From BCD1 sp965230565 (GTDB taxonomy: Bacteria; Bacteroidota; Bacteroidia; Chitinophagales; Saprospiraceae), in NCBI GenBank assembly GCA_965230565.1, contig CBDDLH010000007.1, positions 1 to 64,000 on the forward strand: 64,000 nt of DNA, written 5' to 3'. The notes under the pieces were generated by a model, which ran no database searches, was not told the DNA's origin, and was given only the letters and a program-made list of their open reading frames with translations. The translations under genes and the position numbers were made by a program. This document shows positions 1 to 8,400 of the stretch, piece by piece. Every line of letters starts with the position of its first letter. The stretch's first letter is position 1.

Positions 1-182
1 GGAGATCTTCTTTTGAATTCAGCGATAATGCCCAGTTTTTCAGAATCCTTGAGTGCAAGACTCAAAGAATTAGTTTCCCTGTTAAATAAAGGACTACTTT
101 CAAGAGCTTTAACAGAAAGCTTCTGTTTACCCAATTCAACTTCTTTCCGTTTATGATCGATGATCTTATCCAGTATCGTCAT
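1..182 (-). CDS. trpC: Indole-3-glycerol phosphate synthase, N-terminal part (runs off the window)
   Basis: Cytoplasmic enzyme that closes the indole ring from carboxyphenylamino-deoxyribulose phosphate in tryptophan synthesis. Only the first 60 codons are present. The visible protein starts MTILDKIIDHKRKEVE, a basic N-terminal helix usual for TrpC, and ends at the window edge in IIAEFKRRSP, which matches the first barrel strand with its substrate-binding Lys. The ATG shares its A with the TAA stop of trpD (TAATG), so the two genes are translationally coupled in a trpE-G-D-C order. The identification rests on the N-terminal motif plus context; the catalytic core lies outside the window. Confidence 0.9.
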   Translation of the reverse strand, partial: MTILDKIIDHKRKEVELGKQKLSVKALESSPLFNRETNSLSLALKDSEKLGIIAEFKRRS

Positions 183-1171
183 TAATCTACTAATTTTTTG
201 AGCACATTTAAGGCCTTTTTACTTTCAATACTTTCCCTTGCCTCAGCAACACAATCCTCCAGGCTGGTATCGGGTTTGATCGTATGAATGGCTAATCCTG
301 CATTTGCAGTAACCACATCCTTCTGGGCCGCTGTTGATTCATTATTTAAAACACTCAACATAATTTTTTTGGCATCCTCAGCCGATTCACCTCCAAAAAG
401 ATCTTCTTGATTGTAAGTTGGCAATCCAAGGTCTTTTGGATGCAATAATTGTTCCGAATTTCTCGAACGCCATTTGATCGGCCCGGTAAGAGAAATCTCA
501 TCATATCCGTCCATGGCATAAACAATTGAAAAATGCCGGTCGGTTTCCTGCATTACGTACTGATAAAGCCTCGATAACTCAAGGTTATAAGTTCCAAACA
601 ACTGCCATTTGGGTTGAACAGGGTTTACCAGTGGTCCAAGCATATTGAAAAACGTTTTCATACCCAGCTGCCTCCTCACAGGGACAACATTTTTCATGGC
701 CGGATGGAAAAGCGGCGCATGAAGAAAACAAATATTGGCTTGATCCAAATGAGTTCTTAGTGTGTCCTGGTCATTTGTAAATCCATACCCTAAGGATTCA
801 AGTACATTGGAAGAACCAACATTGGAGGAAACGCCATAACTGCCATGTTTGGTCACCTTATAACCTGCCCCTGCAATCACAAATGCAGAAGTCGTCGAAA
901 TATTGAATGTATTTTTCCCATCACCACCTGTACCTACAATATCCAGAGAATCTATCCCCCCTGTATCAAATGGTACACAAAGTTCGAGTAAAGCATCCGC
1001 AAAACCCTGAAGCTCTGCTACTGTAATTGGCCGCATTTGATATACAGTCGTAAAGGCAGTAATATGCACATCATGGTGCTCCCCCCGGGATATTTGCAAC
1101 AAAACATCTTTTGCTTCCTCCCTGGTGAGTACAGCGTGATCAAATAAGCGGTTAAGAATATTTTTCATCAA
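182..1171 (-). CDS. trpD: Anthranilate phosphoribosyltransferase
   Basis: Transfers phosphoribose from PRPP to anthranilate, the second committed step of tryptophan synthesis; cytoplasmic. 329 residues, the usual length for stand-alone TrpD. The PRPP-binding loop VGTGGDGKNTFN is at residues 79-90, the KHG-x-x-x-SS motif at 108-116, and the LG-x-x-x-x-FN-x-LGPL-x-NP block near 170-184. The start has two Met codons in a row (MMKN), so either could be used. It follows trpG after a 119-bp gap containing degenerate repeats and overlaps trpC by one base. Regulation is expected from the attenuator upstream of trpE. No anomalies were seen. Confidence 0.97.
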   Translation of the reverse strand: MMKNILNRLFDHAVLTREEAKDVLLQISRGEHHDVHITAFTTVYQMRPITVAELQGFADALLELCVPFDTGGIDSLDIVGTGGDGKNTFNISTTSAFVIAGAGYKVTKHGSYGVSSNVGSSNVLESLGYGFTNDQDTLRTHLDQANICFLHAPLFHPAMKNVVPVRRQLGMKTFFNMLGPLVNPVQPKWQLFGTYNLELSRLYQYVMQETDRHFSIVYAMDGYDEISLTGPIKWRSRNSEQLLHPKDLGLPTYNQEDLFGGESAEDAKKIMLSVLNNESTAAQKDVVTANAGLAIHTIKPDTSLEDCVAEARESIESKKALNVLKKLVD

Positions 1172-1234
1172 TTAATTTTTTAGTCATTTTATTGGACCAA
1201 ACAGAGTCAACGGTTTAAAGAGTTTAAAAATTTC

Positions 1235-1278
1235 CTCAGTGAGCTCAGTGATTCCTCAGAGCGCTCTGTGGTTAACTC
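1235..1278. repeat. Degenerate phrase repeat in trpG-trpD gap
   Basis: Two tandem 9-mers, CTCAGTGAG then CTCAGTGAT, followed by CCTCAGAGCGCTCTGTGG, a partly palindromic stretch. It is non-coding, lies inside the operon and has no T-run, so it is not a terminator. Seen directly; no function is assigned. Confidence 0.45.
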
Positions 1279-1290
1279 AAATTACCAATC

Positions 1291-1887
1291 CTAATTCTGT
1301 GCTTTCCTATTTTCAACACAATGATCAAAAAAGTTTTTCAGCATGGTTTTTCCATCTTTAGTCATGATAGATTCAGGGTGAAACTGTACTCCTCTTATCT
1401 TAAAATCCTTATGCTGAATCGCCATCACTTCACCTTTTTCATCAACAGCAGTCACCTCAATACTTTCCGGCATTTGATCCTTATTGGCCACCCAGGAATG
1501 ATAACGGCCCACATTGATGGTTTCAGGCAAAGATTCAAAAAGATCCTCTTTGCCACCAATGATCTGAATAGGAGTTTCCATACCGTGATAGACCCGTTCG
1601 AGGTTTTCCAGATCTCCACCAAAAGCTTCCACTATAGCCTGATGCCCCAGGCAAACCCCAAGAATGGGCTTCTTACCTGCATACATTTTGATCAGATCGG
1701 GCATTATTCCTGCATCCTTGGGCAATCCGGGACCTGGAGAAAGCACAATGGCATCATATGCACCTACATCTTCTAAAGAGATGGCATCATTGCGATATAC
1801 ATCAACTTTCTGATTCAGTATTTCCTGAATGTATTGTACCAGATTATAGGTAAAAGAGTCGTAATTGTCTAATATTAAAATGTTCAT
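1291..1887 (-). CDS. trpG: Anthranilate synthase glutamine amidotransferase component
   Basis: Class I glutamine amidotransferase that supplies ammonia to TrpE for making anthranilate from chorismate. 198 residues, a full-length stand-alone subunit. The nucleophile Cys79 sits in GVCLGHQ, and the His170/Glu172 pair of the catalytic triad is in VQFHPES. The oxyanion-strand motif SPGPGLP is at residues 50-56. It lies 137 bp downstream of trpE in the same direction. A PabA role in folate synthesis cannot be excluded from sequence alone because such subunits are sometimes shared, but the operon position makes TrpG the main assignment. Confidence 0.96.
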   Translation of the reverse strand: MNILILDNYDSFTYNLVQYIQEILNQKVDVYRNDAISLEDVGAYDAIVLSPGPGLPKDAGIMPDLIKMYAGKKPILGVCLGHQAIVEAFGGDLENLERVYHGMETPIQIIGGKEDLFESLPETINVGRYHSWVANKDQMPESIEVTAVDEKGEVMAIQHKDFKIRGVQFHPESIMTKDGKTMLKNFFDHCVENRKAQN

Positions 1888-1895
1888 CTGTTTAA

Positions 1896-1927
1896 AATTT
1901 TTCTGCGGTTAAAAATGCAGAAAAATT
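1896..1927. other. Stem-loop in the trpE-trpG gap
   Basis: Perfect 11-bp arms (AATTTTTCTGC / GCAGAAAAATT) around a 10-nt loop. It sits just upstream of trpG inside the operon. AT-rich arms without a clean trailing T-run argue against a strong terminator; it may be an RNA processing or stability element, or chance. Confidence 0.3.
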
Positions 1928-2024
1928 TCTGCACAGATGTAACCGCTTCGCTCTCCCATGATATTTTTTAATCATACCCTTGTCTGAAATTTATGATTAA
2001 TAAATATTATGGTCGTTTCATGGA

Positions 2025-3443
2025 TCAAATTTTTTCAGCTTCCAGTAATGCTTTTTTTAGTGCACCTAATTTATTATTGACTTCCTGTAATTCTTTTTCC
2101 TCATTGCTATCAACTACAATTCCTGCTCCTGCCTGGTAGAACAATTCATTATTCATACTCAAAAATGAACGTATCACAATAGCCTGATTCATATTCCCCG
2201 ATAAATCGATAAAACCCAGTGCACCACCATAAAAACTTCGATTCTGGTTTTCATATTCATTGATAAGTTCAATAGCCCTGTATTTGGGTGCTCCGGAAAG
2301 CGTCCCGGCCGGAAATGTATCCCCAAAAACTCTAATCGGATTTGTGGATTCATCCAATTCTCCCTCCACTTTGGAGACCAAATGAATTACATGGCTGAAA
2401 AACTGAATATCCTTTAATTGCTTCACATTGATATTGGAAGCATGTCGGCCCAAATCATTTCTTGCCAAATCGACCAGCATGATATGTTCCGCATTTTCTT
2501 TTGGATCTTTAGCCAGGTCTTGAGCTCTCAAGGCGTCATCCACACTGTCTCCGCTTCGGCGGTAAGTCCCTGCAATTGGATTCACACGCGCAATACCATC
2601 TTCGATCTGCATCTGGGTTTCCGGAGAAGATCCGAATATACGGTAACTGCCGTAATCAAAATAAAACAAATACGGCGATGGATTAATAGATCTTAATACG
2701 CGATAAACATTGAAATCATCGCCCTCAAATTTCTGGGAAAATTGCCTCGAAAAAACAATCTGGAACACATCTCCAATCTGGCAGTGATGCTTGCCGGCGG
2801 TGACGAGCTCCATAAATCCTTCATCGGTCAGATTACTGCTTTCTTCACCCTTTATCTTAAATTGGTGCGTGGAAAATTTTTGACCGTTTATCAACTGCAT
2901 TAAGCGGTCCATTTGAGAGGATTGTCCGGGCAAAACGTTTTCCAGAATCACCATTTCATCTTTGAAGTGGTTGATACTGATAACGAACCTGTAGAAACTG
3001 TATCTCAGATCAGGAAGGTCGATCTTCCTTTTTTCAGCAGGAAATTTGAGGCTTTCGAAATACTGGATCCCATCAAATCCACAATGCCCAAAAAGACCAT
3101 TCAAGCCATCGTAACCGTTTTCATATTGTACATCAAATTGTTGGATAAAATCCTGAAGCGCATCGGGAACGCTATTTAAATCAACAACTGATTGCTCAGT
3201 TTGGTCAACTGCTTCCCCTGAAGTCTTTATTAAGCCATTTTGCACTTCGAAAGTAGCTATAGCATCTAAGCCTAAGAAGGAATGACAGTCTTCCACACTT
3301 TTAAAATCATTACTTTCCAGCAAAACAGGATCTCGATAATGATCTCTCAACTTTAAGAAAAGGGAAACCGGCGTATTGGTATCCGCCAGCTTTCGATGGC
3401 TTATAGCTTTAACGGGTATTTTTTTGTTGACAAGTGTACTCAT
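2025..3443 (-). CDS. trpE: Anthranilate synthase component I
   Basis: Converts chorismate to anthranilate with ammonia from TrpG; cytoplasmic, the first step and feedback-control point of tryptophan synthesis. 472 residues. The N-terminal LLES motif at residues 41-44 corresponds to the tryptophan-binding regulatory site. The chorismate-binding domain shows DLARNDLGR, PAGTLSGAPK and the C-terminal GAGIVVDSNEEKE block. It is the first gene of the operon, starting about 85 nt after an intrinsic terminator that follows a Trp-rich leader peptide, so expression should respond to charged tRNA-Trp as well as allosteric feedback. PabB is the alternative, but LLES plus the trp leader favour TrpE. Confidence 0.97.
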   Translation of the reverse strand: MSTLVNKKIPVKAISHRKLADTNTPVSLFLKLRDHYRDPVLLESNDFKSVEDCHSFLGLDAIATFEVQNGLIKTSGEAVDQTEQSVVDLNSVPDALQDFIQQFDVQYENGYDGLNGLFGHCGFDGIQYFESLKFPAEKRKIDLPDLRYSFYRFVISINHFKDEMVILENVLPGQSSQMDRLMQLINGQKFSTHQFKIKGEESSNLTDEGFMELVTAGKHHCQIGDVFQIVFSRQFSQKFEGDDFNVYRVLRSINPSPYLFYFDYGSYRIFGSSPETQMQIEDGIARVNPIAGTYRRSGDSVDDALRAQDLAKDPKENAEHIMLVDLARNDLGRHASNINVKQLKDIQFFSHVIHLVSKVEGELDESTNPIRVFGDTFPAGTLSGAPKYRAIELINEYENQNRSFYGGALGFIDLSGNMNQAIVIRSFLSMNNELFYQAGAGIVVDSNEEKELQEVNNKLGALKKALLEAEKI

Positions 3444-3528
3444 GAGATTATTTTGTTTATTTTCAGGTTGCTGGTTACAATCAAACTTAGAACTTCAACC
3501 TGGATATTCGTTAACATGGCTACAAATG

Positions 3529-3566
3529 AAAAACGGCTTATCAGGGTATCCTGACAAGCCGTTTTT
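3529..3566 (-). terminator. Attenuator terminator of the trp operon
   Basis: Read on the minus strand, a 17-bp stem (arms AAAAACGGCTTGTCAGG and CCTGATAAGCCGTTTTT, one G-U pair) closes on a 4-nt loop and ends in U5. It lies 37 nt after the leader-peptide stop and about 85 nt before trpE, the position expected for an attenuator. A weak competing pairing can be drawn between GCC-AA-UUUU near 3580-3592 and AAAA-A-CGGC in the first arm, and between UUGGUG over the Trp codons and CGCCAA; this alternative fold is inferred. Confidence 0.88.
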
Positions 3567-3603
3567 ATATATTTTATTCAAAATTGGCGCGCCATTTCAC
3601 CCG

Positions 3604-3657
3604 TTAGAACGAATGATTATGCCACCACCAAAATCTTGTATTTGTAAAACAGTTCAT
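3604..3657 (-). CDS. trpL: trp operon leader peptide with three consecutive Trp codons
   Basis: A 17-codon ORF starting ATG reads MNCFTNTRFWWWHNHSF and then TAA. Three adjacent TGG codons (3622-3630) in a 17-residue peptide directly ahead of an intrinsic terminator and trpE are diagnostic of a ribosome-mediated tryptophan attenuator: when charged tRNA-Trp is scarce the ribosome stalls at WWW and the terminator is disfavoured. The predicted transcript starts about 20 nt upstream of the ATG. The peptide itself is not expected to have a function. Confidence 0.9.
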   Translation of the reverse strand: MNCFTNTRFWWWHNHSF

Positions 3658-3685
3658 TAAAAACAATATTGATTTTCAACAGCGC

Positions 3686-3718
3686 CAAAGATATAGACAT
3701 TTAGAATTAAAATGCAAA
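3686..3718 (-). promoter_or_regulatory. trp operon promoter
   Basis: Bacteroidota-type promoter on the minus strand: TTTG at 3718-3715, 21-nt spacer, TATCTTTG at 3693-3686 (fits TAnnTTTG). Transcription should start near 3680, just ahead of the leader peptide. Confidence 0.75.
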
Positions 3719-3755
3719 TTTTTATTTTTGTTTTTCACGGGCCCCTTAAAAATAT

Positions 3756-3763
3756 TAAATTTG
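3756..3763 (+). promoter_or_regulatory. -7 box for the EAD11/TPR-AAA operon
   Basis: TAAATTTG fits TAnnTTTG and lies 36 bp before the ATG at 3800. The nearest TTTG (3727-3730) gives a 25-nt spacer, longer than usual, so the -33 element is uncertain. It is divergent from the trp promoter. Confidence 0.45.
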
Positions 3764-3799
3764 TTAAACGGACATATCACAGCAGACACAAAATAACTC

Positions 3800-5398
3800 A
3801 TGGATAAAACCCAAATTATAGCCGAAGTCAAATCGATCTTTATCAAAGGAAAAACGGAAGACGCCCTGGCATCCCTTCTCAAATTTCTCGAAACTGATGA
3901 TCAGTATGAAGATCTGGCCAATGAAGTTTTGCAACTTAAATCGCAACTTTCCAAACTAAAAAAGGATGAATCGCTCAACCTGGTAAGTTATGATGATGCC
4001 CAGCGTGGCTACAGCCGTATTGGCAATAGTCTCACAGGCATACTGGAAAGACTTGAAAAAGGAGAACTCAAAACTCCCGATCCTAAAAAAAGATCAATGG
4101 GGTGGATTTGGGCCATTGTCGGAATTCTTGTACTGGCAGGTGCCGGGTATTTACTCAAAGATGTAATTATCCCTCCTGCTCCTGTTGAGGAGTCCAGTTG
4201 CCCTGATTTTGAAGATGATTCAAGGTTTAATATTCTGGTACTTCCTTTTATTAATTACGGAGGGAAAACATTGTCTGTTGAAGAAGGCTTCCGGCAAAGG
4301 CTAAGCAGGTATAAAAATTCATTATCCTTCACAACAGATACCGAAATCTATCAGCCAACCGAAGATGAATCTGTAAATCCTGCTACCGGGAATGAAGCAG
4401 CAGAGTTTACTAATGAATGCCAAGACACGGTTAGATTGGTTCTTTGGGGGAGTTATGAGGAGAAAAATACAGGCGAAATCATCACAACGACCAAATATAA
4501 ATTCCTGAATTTTGGCGATTATTTTGCCTTTGACCAGATCAATATTGGCGGCAATCTGGAACCGGTAACCATTGCATCAGTTTCCAGTATTGAAACAGAT
4601 GGTTCAGCGACTTCCGATATAGAGGCATTTTTGCTTGGAATCGCCTCCCAGCAAATGGGCGATCCGGAATCTGCCGTCGCTTTACTTGGAGAACTTTCCC
4701 CTTCGGACTCCAGTACAATTCTTTTATGGGGAATGACCCTTGCCAACAGTTATATGGAACTGGGCAATAAGGAAATGGCCATTCAATCTTACGATAAAGT
4801 ACTGGAAGAGCATCCCGATTACCGTTTTGCACTAATCAATCGCGCGATGCTCAACTATCAAACAGGGAATACCGCAGATGCCATTGATGATCTTGACAAA
4901 CAAATCGAAAACGACCCTGAAGATAAAAAAGCTCTATGGTCCAGGGCAACCATCTATGTCAAGGAAGATCAACTGGATAAAGCGGGTAAGGATATTTCTG
5001 TTCTAGAGAATGATCCAATCGAAAGAAAAAAAGTGGATAACCTCAAAAAGAATTATGACCAGAAAATGAAAAAAGAAATCCAGCGAAAAAAACGGGCTGA
5101 GTCAACCCTGGAGACTGATCCGAATAACCTGAAGGCTCTCGAAGTATTGTCTGAATCGAGTATTCGTCTTGGGGAGTACAATACCGCTTTAGAGACCAAC
5201 AAAACCATCACAAGAATAAGACCTGACAATGAGCAAGCATGGGGTAATTTGTTGTACCTTAGCCGGGAACTAAAACTGGATTACAAGCAGGTAATTCGCA
5301 ATGCTAATCAGGCAGGTGTGACCAACGAACAACTGAAAAAATCGACACCTAAGATTTATCTGAACAGAACGCTGGAAATCAAAGAAATAGACAACTAA
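3800..5398 (+). CDS. Membrane-anchored EAD11-like / TPR protein
   Basis: 532 residues. Residues 1-90 form a helical domain with the layout of effector-associated domain 11 (EAD11): KGKTEDAL, then a long heptad helix, then LVSYDDAQ and an S-R-I-x-x-x-L helix. After KKRS comes one membrane segment (101-119), which by the positive-inside rule puts the N-terminus in the cytoplasm. Residues 144-230 (NILVLPF..., VLWGSYEE) resemble the TolB/CsgG-like alpha-beta segment that often precedes TPRs. Residues about 275-500 contain TPR-type repeats (NSYMELGNKEMAIQSYDK and others). EADs are known as homotypic adaptor domains in bacterial conflict systems. Two bases separate it from the AAA+ gene, so the two are co-expressed. 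Function is inferred; the EAD11 call needs a profile search. Confidence 0.65.
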   Translation: MDKTQIIAEVKSIFIKGKTEDALASLLKFLETDDQYEDLANEVLQLKSQLSKLKKDESLNLVSYDDAQRGYSRIGNSLTGILERLEKGELKTPDPKKRSMGWIWAIVGILVLAGAGYLLKDVIIPPAPVEESSCPDFEDDSRFNILVLPFINYGGKTLSVEEGFRQRLSRYKNSLSFTTDTEIYQPTEDESVNPATGNEAAEFTNECQDTVRLVLWGSYEEKNTGEIITTTKYKFLNFGDYFAFDQINIGGNLEPVTIASVSSIETDGSATSDIEAFLLGIASQQMGDPESAVALLGELSPSDSSTILLWGMTLANSYMELGNKEMAIQSYDKVLEEHPDYRFALINRAMLNYQTGNTADAIDDLDKQIENDPEDKKALWSRATIYVKEDQLDKAGKDISVLENDPIERKKVDNLKKNYDQKMKKEIQRKKRAESTLETDPNNLKALEVLSESSIRLGEYNTALETNKTITRIRPDNEQAWGNLLYLSRELKLDYKQVIRNANQAGVTNEQLKKSTPKIYLNRTLEIKEIDN

Positions 5399-5400
5399 CA

Positions 5401-8400
5401 TTGGCACAAATCAATTTTAAACTACCGGTTCTGGTAAGGGATGTCCTTATTGATGGGAAAACACAATACTTCCTAAAACCATTGTTTATTCCTTTCCCAA
5501 TTGCTGTCCATCCCAGATTCTCAAAGGCCTTGAGTCAACTTCGACAAGAGGTGAAAGTCTTTTTTCGCGGATTCCGTCTGGACAGAGGGCAATCAGACCG
5601 GCTATTTTGGTTTTTATTCTCTCCGGATTATACTTACCGCCAAATGGATCTGGAAATAAAACTGGGCAGAGAGTGGGTGCGCGGCCCGTTCTCGGTTGTT
5701 ACCTTCAGCTATTCGGGTTATACTTTTGTCTACCTGCCACAGATCCAACATTATATGTTCATCCCCGCTGCTGATAAATCCGGAAATATCGACTTGGAAG
5801 ATCAGGTCAAAAAGGCTGTCAGGAAAAAACTGCTTATCATCAAAAATGAGCATCCTGGCGATTTTATCGGATCAGATTATTTCTCCAGCAAAAAAGAATT
5901 TATCACCCAGCTAAAAATCAACCTCAATATTGAACAAGGACAGTTCAAATACGAACAGCCCGACCCAAACTCCTTTTTTGCCTTTATGTCCGAGGAGGAA
6001 AAATTTGATGGCGCAACCGAGGTTGAAAAGGTAGGTTTTGATTACAACAGTCTGTATCCCGATGATCTGGGCAGAGCTTTTGAAAGGGAGACGGAAGTAG
6101 GTCATTTGAAGGCATTGCTTTATAATAAAAATAACATTCCGATTGTCCTTGTAGGCCCCGAAGGCGTTGGAAAACACAGCATACTTCAGGAGGCAGTCCA
6201 TCGTTATTTATCGGAGCCTTCCACGAACGGAGAGCGTCGCCAGAACATTTGGCATCTTAATCCCAACAGGATCATTGCGGGGATGTCCATTGTAGGTTAC
6301 TGGCAAAAGAGGCTTGAAGCTATCATAGCATTTATCAGACATCCCGAAGGTGAGAAGAAACTACCAGACAAATTACTCTTCGACAATCCTGTAGCACTAT
6401 TAAGTGTTGGGAAATCCGCTGGAAGTGATCTCACTTTTAGCGACATCCTGAAGCCTTATCTTGAAAAAAGAAGTTTACAGGTAATCCTTATTGCCACTAT
6501 TGATGAGTGGAAAATAATCCAGGAAAAAAACAGGGCCTTTGCAAGTTTATTCCAGGTTCTGAGGTTGCAACCTCCCGATACCGAAACGGCCGTAAAAATT
6601 GTTCTGCAAAAACGTAAGCAACTCGAACTCGAACATTATCTCTCCATAACCATCAATGCAATCAGTCAATTACTCGATCTTCACAGGAATTTCCTGAGAA
6701 ACAATGCACTGCCAGGAAGTATCATTAAGATTATGAGCCAACTGGCAGTTGGCAACAGGTTTGGCGTTATTGATGCTCCTCAGGTGAGAGATGCATTCCG
6801 AAATATGACAGGTCTTGATCGCCAAATGGTTGAAACGAGCCATACCTACCAGAAAAATGAGATCAGGGATGCATTAAAAGCCCGGTTGATTGGCCAGGAG
6901 GATGCCGTAAACGCTCTTGCGGATGCCATTCATCTTTCACGTTCAAAATTGGCAGACAGTTCCAAACCAAAGAGCTCTTTCTTATTTATCGGACCAACCG
7001 GAGTCGGAAAAACTGAAGCAGCTAAAGCTATCTGTCAATATCTTATGAGTGATGAGGAAAAACTCATGAGGTTTGACATGAATGAATTCATAGATACGGG
7101 GGCCGCCCAGCGGCTTACCGGAACGGCAATGGCACCGGAAGGCTTGTTGACCGGAAAATTGAGATACAATCCCTTTGGCATCCTGCTCTTTGATGAGATC
7201 GAGAAGGCACACCCTGATGTTCATGATTTATTATTGCAAATCCTTGATGACGGCCGGCTGACGGACGGAGCTGGCAGAACGGTTGATTTTTGCAACACCA
7301 TCATCATCATGACCTCTAATATCGGCGCCAGTGATATTTCCAGGACACTGGGGTTCGGCAATTCAATTCAGAATATCCGGGCTATCTACACAAAAGCCGT
7401 CGAAAATTTCTTCAGGCCCGAACTGATTAACAGGATTGATAAGATCGTTATTTTTAATCCCCTCAGACCAAATGACATTACCAAAATTGCCCAACTCCAG
7501 ATAAAGGAACTGCTCAAACGCGACGGATTTGTTCAGCGAACAACCATTCTAAATATTTCCAAAGAGGCACTTGATTGGGTATCACAACGAGGTTATGATC
7601 CCAAAATGGGCGGTAGGGCCTTGAAACGTCAAATCGAAAATGATCTCACCAGATTATCTGCTGAGCACCTGATCAGTGCAGATGAAAAGACTCCGATCAT
7701 TTTCCATGTATTACTCCGGAATAACCAGCTTGAACCATTGATCGAACCCTTGGAATTTGCTGCAGCTATCCGGGAAAACTGGCTGCCGGAGAAGCCAAAT
7801 TATACGGAAAACCCACGACCTTTTTATAAAAAACTACAGGCCTCAACCCAAAAACTCGATCGCCAGATCAGCCGTGTCGAAAACGCAGATGCCGAAGATG
7901 ATGAAGGATTTGGAATGGATTATGCCACTGAAAACTGGCAATTCTATCATTTTAAGGAACGGATTGCGACCCTTCTTGAAACCCTGAATAATAAAATACT
8001 CAGTATTAGTGGCCAATACCGGGCTCATTCCACCTATCCTTCCTTACGGCTAAAGAAAGCGGATCTTAAAGGAATCAAAAACTGGCCGACAGGGGAAAAT
8101 ACAGATAAATTTATTCAGGAAAGATCACTGGAAGAATTGAGCCGTCACTTCAATCAGCTCAATCCCATCTTTGATAGTATCAGTTCGGAATTCATCAGTC
8201 ATTACATCGACCTTGAGGTCACTGATTTACAGTCAGGTTATTTCATCGATCAAATCAAAGATCAGGTTACCATTGGATTTGATTCATTGATTTTGGGAAG
8301 AGGAGAAAAGGAAATCAAATTCCTGGTGGATCACTATAAAAACCTCCTCGAAGCCATTGATATCCAGTTTGAGACCAACAAAGCGAACAATGAATTAATG

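Noticed and set aside
3585..3594. TGGCGCGCCA palindrome in the trp leader as a protein operator
   Set aside because: It is short, GC-only by chance in an RNA leader, and better explained as part of the attenuator's alternative RNA pairing.
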